Assembly (NCBI GenBank): GCA_014803435.1
Contig: JACYFD010000002.1
Span: forward strand, 411,026 to 475,025
Direction of reading: 5' to 3'
Length of the DNA stretch: 64,000 bases
Source: Cellulosimicrobium terreum
GTDB taxonomy: Bacteria > Actinomycetota > Actinomycetes > Actinomycetales > Cellulomonadaceae
This document shows, one piece after another, positions 17,051 to 25,091 of the stretch. The notes under the pieces were generated by a model, which searched no databases, had not been told where the DNA came from, and saw only the letters and a program-made list of their open reading frames with translations. Position 1 is the first letter of the stretch; every line of letters starts with the position of its first letter. Position numbers and translations under genes: made by a program.

Positions 17051-17887
17051 TCACGGCGCGCCGAAGCCCGCCGCGCTCAGCGCCGACCGGCCGTCGGGGC
17101 CGGTGACGAGGTCGATCCACGCCTGCGCGAGCTCGGCCTGCTCCGGTCCCGCCTCGGCTGCCGCCGCGACGACCGCGATCGGGTAGGTGTTGAGGGCCGC
17201 GTCGGTCTCGGGCACGTCCACGACGTCGACGTCGTCGCCCGCGAGGGTCGCGTCGGTGACGTAGACGAGGCCGGCGTCGGCCTCGCCCGCGGTGACCTTG
17301 CCGAGCACGTCGGTCACGTTCGCCTCCTCGCTGACGCGGTGGATCGTCACGCCGGCAGCGTCCTCGACGGTGTCGGTGGCGCCGCCGCACGGGACCTCGG
17401 GCGCGCACACGACGACCTTGACGTCGTCGCGCGCGAGGTCCGCGAACGACTCGACGCCGGCCGGGTTGCCGGCGGGGGTGACGACGGTCAGCGTGTTCGT
17501 CGCGAACGCGACGGGGTCGCTCGCGTCGCCGTTCTCGACCACGCGGTCCATGTTCCGCTCGTCCGCGGACGCGAAGACGTCGGCCGGGGCGCCCGCGAGG
17601 ATCTGGTCGCCCAGGTCGGAGGACCCCGCGAACGACAGCGAGACCGTCACGCCCTCGTTCTCGGCCTCGAAGTCCTCGGCGAGGTCGGTGAACACGTCGC
17701 GCAGCGACGCCGCCGCGAGGACGGTGAGCGTCCGCTCCTCGGTCGCGCTCCCGGACTCGCTGCCCGACGGCGCGGCGTCGTCCCCGGTGTCCGACCCTCC
17801 GCACGCGGCGAGGCCGGCGAGGAGCGTTGCAGCCCCGAGCACCACGAGGGTGTGACGGACGGGTCGAGTGCGGGCGGTCGTGCTCAC
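17051..17887 (-). CDS. modA: Molybdate ABC transporter substrate-binding lipoprotein
   Basis: This 278-residue protein has a lipobox LAAC and an acidic tether. The mature part has the ModA pattern: [20 protein letters not shown], then [20 protein letters not shown] and [11 protein letters not shown], and later [14 protein letters not shown]. These carry the serines that bind the oxyanion in this family. It captures molybdate (or tungstate) for ModBC, whose start is 32 nt further on. The GTG start at 17887 overlaps the upstream regulator stop (GTGA), so the genes are coupled. Confidence 0.93.
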   Translation of the reverse strand: MSTTARTRPVRHTLVVLGAATLLAGLAACGGSDTGDDAAPSGSESGSATEERTLTVLAAASLRDVFTDLAEDFEAENEGVTVSLSFAGSSDLGDQILAGAPADVFASADERNMDRVVENGDASDPVAFATNTLTVVTPAGNPAGVESFADLARDDVKVVVCAPEVPCGGATDTVEDAAGVTIHRVSEEANVTDVLGKVTAGEADAGLVYVTDATLAGDDVDVVDVPETDAALNTYPIAVVAAAAEAGPEQAELAQAWIDLVTGPDGRSALSAAGFGAP

Positions 17888-18288
17888 GCGGTTCCTCCGG
17901 GGGTCTCGACGATGACGGTGGTGGCCTTGACGACCGCGACGGCCAGGCTGCCGGGCTCGAGGCGCAGCTCGCGCACGGCCTCGGTGCTCATGAGGGACAC
18001 GACGCGCTGCCCGCCGCAGAGCATCTCCACCTGCGACATGACCTGGTCGCTCACGACGTCCGTGACGATCCCGACGAACCGGTTGCGCGCCGAGCGTGCG
18101 ACGCCCGACGGGTCGGGTGTCGGGTGCGACTGCGCGACGGCGAACCGGGCCAGCTCCGCGCCGTCGACGACCTTGCGCCCGACGTCGTCGGCGCTCGCGG
18201 CGAGGTCGCCCGCGTCGACCCAGCGACGGACGGTGTCGTCGCTCACGCCGAGGAGGCTCGCGGCTTGGCTGATCCGAAAATGCGGCAT
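17884..18288 (-). CDS. HTH-TOBE molybdate-binding regulator
   Basis: This 134-residue protein joins an excisionase/MerR-type helix-turn-helix ([20 protein letters not shown] at residues ~3-23) to a C-terminal Mop/TOBE domain (~70-134: [20 protein letters not shown] to [19 protein letters not shown]). TOBE domains bind molybdate, so it may sense molybdate and control this operon, or serve as a molybdate store. The ATG at 18288 (MPHFRIS) is preferred over 18324 because related proteins as I recall them begin this way. It is first in the operon and its stop overlaps modA by 4 nt. Confidence 0.82.
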   Translation of the reverse strand: MPHFRISQAASLLGVSDDTVRRWVDAGDLAASADDVGRKVVDGAELARFAVAQSHPTPDPSGVARSARNRFVGIVTDVVSDQVMSQVEMLCGGQRVVSLMSTEAVRELRLEPGSLAVAVVKATTVIVETPGGTA

Positions 18289-18410
18289 GACGTGGACCTT
18301 AGACCCGTATCTGCGGGAATGCATCTCTCTCCTCGCGCGACGTGAGTCTGTGAGGAGGTCGTCACGCGCACGACACGGAACCCGGTCGTCGCGTGTGGCA
18401 CCCTCGACCT

Positions 18411-18914
18411 GTGACCGAGACGACCATCCACGACCACGTCGACGTGCAGGTCGCCGTCGAGGCTCCGTTCGCCGCCGACGTCCTCGACCTGCTGCGTGAG
18501 CACCTCGACGAGATGCACGCGACGTCGCCGCCCGAGAGCGTGCACGCGCTCGACGTCGGGCGCCTGCGTGACCCGGCGATCACGTTCGTCACGGCCCGGG
18601 CGCCCGACGGCACGCTGCTCGGGTGCGGCGCGCTGAAGCAGCACGACGCGTCGCTCGGCGAGCTCAAGTCCATGCGTACGACGGCGGCCGCGCGGGGCAG
18701 GGGTGTTGCCGCGGCGGTCCTGGCCTTCCTCCTCGAGGAGGCCCGCGCCCGCGGGCTGGACCGCGCGAGCCTGGAGACCGGCGTCGAGGACTACTTCGTG
18801 CCGGCCCGCCGCCTGTACGCGCGACACGGCTTCACGACGTGCCCGCCGTTCGCGGACTACACGAACGACCCGAACAGCGTCTTCATGTCCCTCGACCTGA
18901 CTGCCGAGAAGTGA
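18411..18914 (+). CDS. GNAT-family N-acetyltransferase
   Basis: This 167-residue protein is a single GNAT domain. The acetyl-CoA segment reads GELKSMRTTAAARGRGVAAA, with the R-G-x-G-V-A loop, followed by AVLAFLLEEARARGLDRASL and a C-terminal FVPARRLYARHGFTTC strand. It resembles PaiA/YitI-like acetyltransferases; substrate unknown. The GTG at 18411 (VTETTIHD) is preferred over an upstream start that adds six residues. Its stop codon lies inside a long hairpin shared with the convergent GH2 gene. Confidence 0.82.
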   Translation: MTETTIHDHVDVQVAVEAPFAADVLDLLREHLDEMHATSPPESVHALDVGRLRDPAITFVTARAPDGTLLGCGALKQHDASLGELKSMRTTAAARGRGVAAAVLAFLLEEARARGLDRASLETGVEDYFVPARRLYARHGFTTCPPFADYTNDPNSVFMSLDLTAEK

Positions 18915-18963
18915 GTATCCGCCCCTGCTTCGCGTGAAACAGGGGCGGATGCTCACTTCTCGG
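18904..18963. terminator. Bidirectional 24-bp hairpin terminator
   Basis: Arms at 18904-18927 and 18940-18963 pair over 24 bp with a single G-T wobble and a 12-nt loop. The left arm includes the GNAT stop codon, and the right arm ends 18 nt from the GH2 stop on the other strand. It should terminate both convergent transcripts. Confidence 0.8.
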
Positions 18964-18981
18964 CGGGCGGGGGCGCCGCGA

Positions 18982-21900
18982 TCAGCAGGTCACGGCGTCG
19001 TACTCCGCCTCGACCGTGGACTCGCGGTCGTCCGAGGCGTCGGACGGACGCACCGTGACGGTCGCCGTGCCGGCCTCCAGCTCGCCGCGCACCTTGAAGC
19101 TCTGGTACGCGGACGCGCCCGGGGCCACGTCCTCGAACGTGCGCGACCCCGCGACCGTCGTGAGCGTGACGTCCACCGGCTGGTCCTCGCCGTTGAGCGC
19201 ACGCACCGCGACGTACGGCGCGGACGCCAGGCAACGACCCGCCGCCGTGACCGTCACGTCGAGCGGGTCGGTGGTGCCGCCGTCGTACAGGTCCGCGACC
19301 TCGTCGGCCGTCAGGGCGCGGTCGAACGCCTGGACCTCGTCGATGTCGCCGCTCCACCAGTCACCGGGCTGGTGGTTGTAGGCGCCGCGGCCGATCGAGA
19401 ACGACCCGGTGCTCTTCACCGGCTCGGCGGCCGCCGCCTCGGAGACCTGCTCGCCGTCGACGAACAGGCGGACCGTGCCGGCCTCGGCGTCGTGGACGCC
19501 GACCAGGTGGTACCAGCGGCCGAGCTCCGGCGTCGTGCGGAGGGTCGCCCGCTTGCCGCCCGGGGTGCTGAACGCGAACGCGCCCTGCCCGTACTGCAGG
19601 TAGAACGGGTTCTCGGTGCTCGGCCCGTCCTGGCTCACCGCGGTGGCGTAGTTGCCGGGCAGCGCGTCGAGCGTCACCCACGCCGAGATCGAGTAGTCGC
19701 CGGTGGTGTCGACGACGGCCCCGGCGGTGTCGGCCGAGGCGCCGTCCCCGTCGAACCGCAGGGCCGAGCCCTGCACGCCGTCGGTCCAGCTCGCGCCCCC
19801 GGCGAGGGTCAGCGGGCTGGTCCCCGACTCGTCGCCGGCCGTGGTCCCGTCGCCCTCGTCGAGCGTCCAGTGCCCGCTGCCGGGCGCCTCGGGAGCCGGG
19901 GTGCCTGCGCCGGCACCGGCCGCGATGACGCGCGCGTTGATCTCGCGCACCGGTGCCGGGTCGACCTTGAGGACCTTGCGGTCGTAGGTCCAGAACCCGT
20001 TGATCTCGTTCTCCAGGTCGGTGACCTGCGTGTACACCGAGCCGGACAGGTCCGTCCCGGCCCGGCCGAGGTAGAACTGCCGGGTGTTGTCCACGTACCG
20101 CTGGGTGAACGCCGCGTTGTCCGGCACGCCGCTGTAGATCGCGGCCGGCGCACCGGGCCACAGGTGCCCGGGCGTGGGGAGCGTGAACCCGCCGTGCTCG
20201 CCGTCCATCGCGGCCCGGGTGTCGGGGAACGCCGGTTCGTCGTTCAGGTAGTCGTGGTGGTCGATGATGTCGCCCGTCCCCGAGTCACCCTTCGAGCTGC
20301 AGCAGTTGACGCCGCTGTGCGTGTTGACGACGCGCGACGGGTCGGCCGCCTTCACCTCGTCGGCGAAGGCGCCGGTGGCCTCCCGGTTCCACTCGCCGAA
20401 GCCCTCGTTGAACAGGATCCAGCCGATGACCGACGGCGAGTCGTGCAGCTCGCGCATCGTCTCGAAGCCCTCGTCCATGAACTCCTGCTGACCCTCGGCG
20501 CCCGTGTAGTCCCCGGGCACGAAGTCCTGCCAGACGAGCATCCCGAGCTGGTCCGCGTGGTAGTACCAGCGCGCCGGCTCGACCTTGATGTGCTTGCGGA
20601 TCGCGTTGAACCCGAGGTCCTTCTGGGCCTCGATGTCGAACTTCAGCGCGTCGTCGCTCGGCGCGGTGTACAGGCCGTCGGGCCAGAACCCCTGGTCGAG
20701 CATCGCGAGCGAGAACACGGGCTCGCCGTTGAGCACGAGCTTCTGCACGCCGCCGACGTCCTCGATCCCGACGGACCGCATGCCGAAGTAGCTCGCCACG
20801 TGATCGCTGGCCGTACCGGGGGCCGTGCCGGGGGTCGTGCCGGACGTGGCGCCGTCGGACAGCGTCACGTCCAGGTCGTAGAGGTACGGGTCGTCCGGGG
20901 ACCACAGGTGCGGGTCGGCGACCGGGAGGGTCAGGTCGTCGCCGACCGGCCCGGTGACGCGCCCGACCTCGACGCCGTCGGTGTCCTTCGCGACGGCGGT
21001 GACGGTCGCGTCCTCGCCCGCGCCGGCGGACTCGACGCGCACGGCGAGAGCCTCGCCCTCGACGTCGGGCGTCGTGACGACGTCGTCGATCGCGGCCTGG
21101 GGCACCGGCTCCATCCACACCGTCTGCCAGATGCCCGACGACGCGGTGTAGAAGATCCCGCCCGGGTTCGGCGTCTGCTTGCCGCGAGTCTGGTCCATCC
21201 CGGTGGTGTCGGTGACGGCGACGACGATCTCCTGCTCCCCGTCACCGTCCAGCGCGTCGGTGATGTCCGCGCTGAACGCGTCGTAGCCGCCGGTGTGCTC
21301 GGCCACCTGCGTGCCGTTGACCCATACCGTCGCCTCGTTGTCGACGGCGCCGAAGTTGAGCACCAGGCGCTCGCCGTCGCCGACCGACCAGTCCGCCGGG
21401 ACGTCCACGAGGGTCCGGTAGAACATGTGGTCCTCGTGCCGCTCCAGCCCGGAGAGCTGGGACTCCACCGGGAACGGCACGACGATGCGCTCGTCGAGCG
21501 TCTCGCCGAACACCGGCTCCTCGCCCTCGGCTGCACCGGCGAACTCCCACTCGCCGTTGAGGTTCTGCCACTCGTCGCGCACGAGCTGCGGGCGCGGGTA
21601 CTCCGGCAGGGGGTTCGTGGGGTCGAGGTCCTCGCCCCACTGCGTCATGAGCCGGTGCTCGGAGCGGTTCGTCGCGGTCCGGATGACCTGCGGGACCGCC
21701 TCGCCGCCGACGGTGAGGGAGCCCTCGCCGTCGTAGGAGATCTGGACCTTGGCGGTCTTCTGGACGGGCTCGTCGAGGTCCACGAGGACGACGGCGGGGT
21801 CGTCCGCCGAGGGCGTCACGGTCCCGACGGGCATCGCGATGGTGTCGGACTCCACCGCGAGGTGCTCCGCCAGGTCGTCGGTGCCTGCGACGTCGTCGGT

Positions 21901-22593
21901 GAACGTCAGGCGCACGTGCTCGCCGTCGGCCGTGACGGACGACGCCATCGGGAAGACCTCGTAGTCCGCCGGCGGCGTGTACGCCGACTCGGGGACGATC
22001 TGTCGGGACAGGGTGTCGCTGGACCAGCGCAGGTACATGCTCGCCCCGCCGCCGTCCTGGAAGTACTCGAGCGTGAGGTCGTGCTCCTCGCCGCCGGTGA
22101 GGTGGACCGGCTCGCTGGTCTGCTCCTTGTCCCAGTCCGGCAGCCAGTGGTCGATGACGAGCTCGCCGTCGATGGACAGGCGGAACCCGTTGTCGCCCGT
22201 CGCGTAGAACGTGTAGTCGCCGTCCTCGGGCGGGGTGATCTGGCCGGTCCAGCGCACGGTGACGTTGTCGGTCTGGCCGGTGAGCCGCTCGAAGTTGGAC
22301 ACGAGGCCGGACCCGTTGATCTCCGGGTCGAGCGTCGTGCCGCCGAGGTCGACGAAGTCACGCGCGCCCGGCTCGGACATCCGGAAGTACTCGCCCTTGA
22401 GCCCGTGGGGCTGGGCGTTCGGGTCGTCGGCGGGTGCGTCGTCGGCCACCGCGACCTGCGCGCCGGACGTGATGCCCGACGGCGGTGGTGCGGCCGTCGC
22501 CGGAAGGGCAGCGCCGATCGGGAGGGCCAGCGCTCCCGCGAGGAGCGCGGTCAGGGGCAGGAGCGCGCGGCGCTCAGGGTGGTGTATCGACAT
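18982..22593 (-). CDS. Secreted PA14-GH2-LamG glycoside hydrolase
   Basis: This 1203-residue exported enzyme has a signal peptide (~1-40), a PA14 carbohydrate-binding domain (~64-203), the three-part GH2 core (sugar-binding sandwich, Ig-like, TIM barrel, ~300-890), a LamG-like jelly roll (~903-1108) and a C-terminal module (~1111-1203) shared with the GH92 enzyme. The GH2 acid/base glutamate is in ILFNEGFGEWN near 729, and TQVTDLENEINGFWTYDRK probably holds the nucleophile. Beta-galactosidase, beta-mannosidase and beta-glucuronidase are all possible. The ATG at 22593 (MSIHHPERR) begins the signal peptide; frames upstream to 22761 run through the promoter. GAGGA lies 3 nt before the ATG. Confidence 0.88.
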   Translation of the reverse strand: MSIHHPERRALLPLTALLAGALALPIGAALPATAAPPPSGITSGAQVAVADDAPADDPNAQPHGLKGEYFRMSEPGARDFVDLGGTTLDPEINGSGLVSNFERLTGQTDNVTVRWTGQITPPEDGDYTFYATGDNGFRLSIDGELVIDHWLPDWDKEQTSEPVHLTGGEEHDLTLEYFQDGGGASMYLRWSSDTLSRQIVPESAYTPPADYEVFPMASSVTADGEHVRLTFTDDVAGTDDLAEHLAVESDTIAMPVGTVTPSADDPAVVLVDLDEPVQKTAKVQISYDGEGSLTVGGEAVPQVIRTATNRSEHRLMTQWGEDLDPTNPLPEYPRPQLVRDEWQNLNGEWEFAGAAEGEEPVFGETLDERIVVPFPVESQLSGLERHEDHMFYRTLVDVPADWSVGDGERLVLNFGAVDNEATVWVNGTQVAEHTGGYDAFSADITDALDGDGEQEIVVAVTDTTGMDQTRGKQTPNPGGIFYTASSGIWQTVWMEPVPQAAIDDVVTTPDVEGEALAVRVESAGAGEDATVTAVAKDTDGVEVGRVTGPVGDDLTLPVADPHLWSPDDPYLYDLDVTLSDGATSGTTPGTAPGTASDHVASYFGMRSVGIEDVGGVQKLVLNGEPVFSLAMLDQGFWPDGLYTAPSDDALKFDIEAQKDLGFNAIRKHIKVEPARWYYHADQLGMLVWQDFVPGDYTGAEGQQEFMDEGFETMRELHDSPSVIGWILFNEGFGEWNREATGAFADEVKAADPSRVVNTHSGVNCCSSKGDSGTGDIIDHHDYLNDEPAFPDTRAAMDGEHGGFTLPTPGHLWPGAPAAIYSGVPDNAAFTQRYVDNTRQFYLGRAGTDLSGSVYTQVTDLENEINGFWTYDRKVLKVDPAPVREINARVIAAGAGAGTPAPEAPGSGHWTLDEGDGTTAGDESGTSPLTLAGGASWTDGVQGSALRFDGDGASADTAGAVVDTTGDYSISAWVTLDALPGNYATAVSQDGPSTENPFYLQYGQGAFAFSTPGGKRATLRTTPELGRWYHLVGVHDAEAGTVRLFVDGEQVSEAAAAEPVKSTGSFSIGRGAYNHQPGDWWSGDIDEVQAFDRALTADEVADLYDGGTTDPLDVTVTAAGRCLASAPYVAVRALNGEDQPVDVTLTTVAGSRTFEDVAPGASAYQSFKVRGELEAGTATVTVRPSDASDDRESTVEAEYDAVTC

Positions 22594-22672
22594 CGATCCT
22601 CGCAGCGTTGGGAGTTCGCGTTCCCGTGCGGTCGGTGCGGGTGCACCGTTTCCGGGGGCAACGATGTTCGAT

Positions 22673-22701
22673 ACTGTAACTTTCTGTGCATCCATGGGCA
22701 A
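22673..22701 (-). promoter_or_regulatory. Candidate promoter of the GH2 gene
   Basis: On the minus strand TTGCCC (22701-22696) and TACAGT (22678-22673) are 17 nt apart, in an island that is unusually A/T-rich for this window. An imperfect GTTACAGTATCGAAC inverted motif overlaps the -10 and could bind a LacI-type regulator. Confidence 0.45.
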
Positions 22702-22780
22702 GGGTGTTGGAGTGTGTCGTTGTCTCTCGCTGTCATCCGCCCCCCGGGATTGCCCGTCCACACGCGGCCACGAACAGCAC

Positions 22781-22815
22781 GAGGCCCCGGTCGGCGTGCT
22801 GCCGACCGGGGTCTC
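22781..22815 (-). terminator. Hairpin terminator of the DoxX-like gene
   Basis: A 15-bp stem (22781-22795 with 22801-22815, one G-T wobble) and a 5-nt loop lie 10 nt beyond the stop of the minus-strand membrane gene. Confidence 0.7.
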
Positions 22816-22825
22816 GCGTCGTGGC

Positions 22826-23383
22826 TCAGGACTCGTCGTCGAGCGTCATCCGGGCGCCGAGCGCGACGGCGGCGACCACCGCTGCCCCGGTGACGAGCAC
22901 GACGTCCTTCAGGACGTACTGACCCATGAGGGTCACGCCGTCGCCGAACAGCTCGCCGGAGAACAGCACGATCGGGGACAGGATCCCGACCATCGCGACG
23001 GCCAGGGCGAGCAGCCCGACCTTGAGGAGCCGTCCGCTGAGGAGCGTGAGGCCGATGAAGGTCTCCAGCACCGCCGTGAAGATCACCGCGGCCGTGCCAC
23101 CCACCACGCCGAACGTCAGGGTCTCCACCGTGCGCGCCGCGATCGACTCCGCCGGGCTGCCGCCCGGCAGGAACTTGAGGGCTCCGAAGCCGAGGAACAC
23201 GAGGCCGAGGGCGACGCGCAGAGCGGGCACCGACCACCGCGTGAGGAACGCCGCGATGGCCGCGACGGCGGTGTCGACGGTACCGAGCAGGCGGCCGAGC
23301 GGCACCGCGCGTCCAGGGCGCGCGGGCGTCGTCGTGGGCGGGGCGGCAGGGGCGGGGAGCGAAGCGTGGTGGGCGGTGGACAT
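22826..23383 (-). CDS. DoxX/YkgB-like integral membrane protein
   Basis: This 185-residue protein has a Pro/Ala-rich N-terminus and four predicted membrane helices. The first carries ALRVALGLVFLGFGALKFLP, typical of DoxX/YkgB-type proteins, followed by an extracytoplasmic loop and VLETFIGLTLLSGRLLKVGL. The function of these proteins is not settled; some relatives are linked to redox stress. The ATG at 23383 has a weak GGAAGAA ribosome site. It lies downstream of narI on the same strand but 116 nt away, so co-transcription is uncertain. Confidence 0.72.
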   Translation of the reverse strand: MSTAHHASLPAPAAPPTTTPARPGRAVPLGRLLGTVDTAVAAIAAFLTRWSVPALRVALGLVFLGFGALKFLPGGSPAESIAARTVETLTFGVVGGTAAVIFTAVLETFIGLTLLSGRLLKVGLLALAVAMVGILSPIVLFSGELFGDGVTLMGQYVLKDVVLVTGAAVVAAVALGARMTLDDES

Positions 23384-23499
23384 GGTCGTTCTTCTTCCAG
23401 GTGGTGGAGTGCGGTCCGGTCGGCCGCTCCTGGAACGAGGCGCGTGCAGGGCGTGCGGATGCGTCCCGCCGCGGATCTCACCCGCTCATCACCCGGCTC

Positions 23500-24261
23500 T
23501 CACCGGCGGCGTGGAGGGGACGACGTCGGGTCCCAGCCCGGCCGGGGCTCGCGCGACGACACCGACGCGTCGCGCGACCGGTACACGATGTACGGGCGGA
23601 AGAGGTAGGGCACCGGCGCGGAGAACGCGTGGACCAGCCGCGTGAACGGCCACACCGCGAAGAGCAGCATCGCGGCGACGATGTGGACCTGGAACGCCGC
23701 GGGGACTCCGGCCATGAGCAGCGGCTCGGGCTGGAGATACCAGAGGGAGCGGAACCACGGCGAGATGGTCTCCCGGTAGTCGTACCCGTGCCCGCCCGCC
23801 AGGATCTGCGTCTGCACGGTCGCCCACGCCCCGGACAGCAGCGACGCAGCGAGGAACACGTACATCAGCTTGTCCGTGCGGGTCGTGGCGAGGAACACCG
23901 GCCCGGTCGTGCGCCGCCGATAGATGAGGATCAGGAGCCCGGCGACGGCGACGACGGCCGCGAGCGAACCCATCGACGTCGCGATGAAGTGGTAGAACGT
24001 CTCGCTGATCCCGACGGTCTCGGTCCACGACTTCGGGATCACGAGCCCGAGGACGTGCCCGAGCACGACGAACAGCAACCCGAAGTGGAACAGCGGCGAC
24101 CCGAGTCTCAGGAGCCGCTTCTCGTAGAGCTCGCTCGACCGCGTGGTCCAGCCGAACTTGTCGTACCGGTACCGCCAGATCGACCCCACGACGAGGACGG
24201 CGAACGTCACGTACGGCAGCACGACCCACAGCAGGATCCCGTCCACGCTCGAGCCGCTCAT
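23500..24261 (-). CDS. narI: Respiratory nitrate reductase gamma subunit (cytochrome b)
   Basis: This 253-residue protein has five membrane helices. Histidines in SPLFHFGLLFVVLGHVLGL and in AAFQVHIVAAMLLFAVWPFT, with RLVH just after, are the haem b ligands known for NarI. It takes electrons from menaquinol and passes them through haem to NarH while anchoring NarGH on the cytoplasmic face. The ATG at 24261 overlaps the narJ stop (ATGA), and the gene is last in narGHJI. The C-terminal 30 residues are polar and Pro/Arg-rich. Confidence 0.93.
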   Translation of the reverse strand: MSGSSVDGILLWVVLPYVTFAVLVVGSIWRYRYDKFGWTTRSSELYEKRLLRLGSPLFHFGLLFVVLGHVLGLVIPKSWTETVGISETFYHFIATSMGSLAAVVAVAGLLILIYRRRTTGPVFLATTRTDKLMYVFLAASLLSGAWATVQTQILAGGHGYDYRETISPWFRSLWYLQPEPLLMAGVPAAFQVHIVAAMLLFAVWPFTRLVHAFSAPVPYLFRPYIVYRSRDASVSSREPRPGWDPTSSPPRRR

Positions 24262-25091
24262 CGCCGACCACCCCGCTCGTCCGCGTCCGTCGGCCCGAAC
24301 GGTGCCAGGCCGTCCATCCCCTCGAGCCCGACCATCTCGGTCGGCGGCCCGGCCGTCACGAGCGCCTCGTAGCGGCGCGCCGTGGCCTCGTCGAGCGGCG
24401 GGAGCGTGAGGCACACGGCCTCGACGACGCCCGTCCACGGCGCGCCGGTGTCTGCGAGCGCGGAGCGCAGCACCTCGATCCCGTCGCGGTGCGAGCCGAG
24501 CAGACCGGCCGCGATGGTCGCGTCGTCGCCGGTCGTGCGGGCCGAGAACTCGAGCACCATCGGCAGGTAGTCGGGCAGCTCCGGCCCGCCCGCCGTGGTC
24601 CGCGCGGCGAGCTCCCACCCCGCGGCCCGGTACGCCTCGACGAACCGGACGAGCGCGAGCCCGCGCCGCCGCGTGTCCCCGGCCGCGTAGTACGACAGGT
24701 ACATCGAGCACTTGCGCTTGAGGTCGAACGTCGCGACGTACCGCGCCTGCAGCTCTCGCAGCTCGCGCGTTCCCGGGCCGCCCGGGCCGCCCGAGCCGTC
24801 CGAGCCGCTTCCCGACGCCGCGTGGTCCAGCACGTCGCAGAACGCGCCGAGCCGCTCGGCGACGGGTTCCGGCAGCCCCGCCAGCGCGGGCCGCACGGCC
24901 GCGGCGGCGGCGAGCGTGTCGTCGTCGGGGTAGGCGAGCAGGAGCGAGGCCGCCATGTGCGCGGTCCGGCGCTGGGCGGGCGTCGTGGCCACCGGCGCGA
25001 GAACCGCGGGGTCGTCACCCGACCCGGCAGGTCCGGAGCTGCGCCGTCGGGCACCGAGACGCAGCCGGGGCAGCCCCAGGAGCGACGTCAT
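24258..25091 (-). CDS. narJ: Nitrate reductase assembly chaperone
   Basis: This 277-residue all-helical cytoplasmic protein belongs to the TorD/NarJ chaperones, which hold NarG while the molybdenum cofactor is inserted. Visible family features are AASLLLAYPDD near residue 50, a YVATFDLKRKCSMYLSYYAA block with GDTRRRGLALV, and LPDYLPMVLEF. It is somewhat longer than usual because of an Arg/Pro-rich N-terminus and a Ser/Gly insert at ~93-105. It overlaps both narH and narI by 4 nt, so the four subunits should be made together. Confidence 0.92.
   Translation of the reverse strand: MTSLLGLPRLRLGARRRSSGPAGSGDDPAVLAPVATTPAQRRTAHMAASLLLAYPDDDTLAAAAAVRPALAGLPEPVAERLGAFCDVLDHAASGSGSDGSGGPGGPGTRELRELQARYVATFDLKRKCSMYLSYYAAGDTRRRGLALVRFVEAYRAAGWELAARTTAGGPELPDYLPMVLEFSARTTGDDATIAAGLLGSHRDGIEVLRSALADTGAPWTGVVEAVCLTLPPLDEATARRYEALVTAGPPTEMVGLEGMDGLAPFGPTDADERGGRR

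Noticed and set aside
15905-17106. Plus-strand open frames opposite modBC
   Set aside because: No motifs, extreme Arg/Asp content, and they lie fully opposite a well-supported gene.
17019-17804. Upstream extension of the ModB-ModC frame across modA
   Set aside because: The extension is a frame shadow of modA. ModA has its own lipobox, GTGA coupling and family motifs, and modBC has a good ATG after modA ends.
22594-22761. N-terminal extension of the GH2 protein by 56 residues
   Set aside because: It would run through the A/T-rich promoter region and place the signal peptide internally; the ATG at 22593 begins a normal signal peptide.
18934-22893. 1319-codon open frame on the plus strand opposite the GH2 gene
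   Set aside because: Antisense shadow of the GH2 gene, with low-complexity composition and no recognisable motif.
23395-23435. TTCCAGG/CCTGGAA inverted repeat upstream of the DoxX-like gene
   Set aside because: Arms of 7 bp with a 27-nt spacer are expected by chance in DNA of this length and composition.
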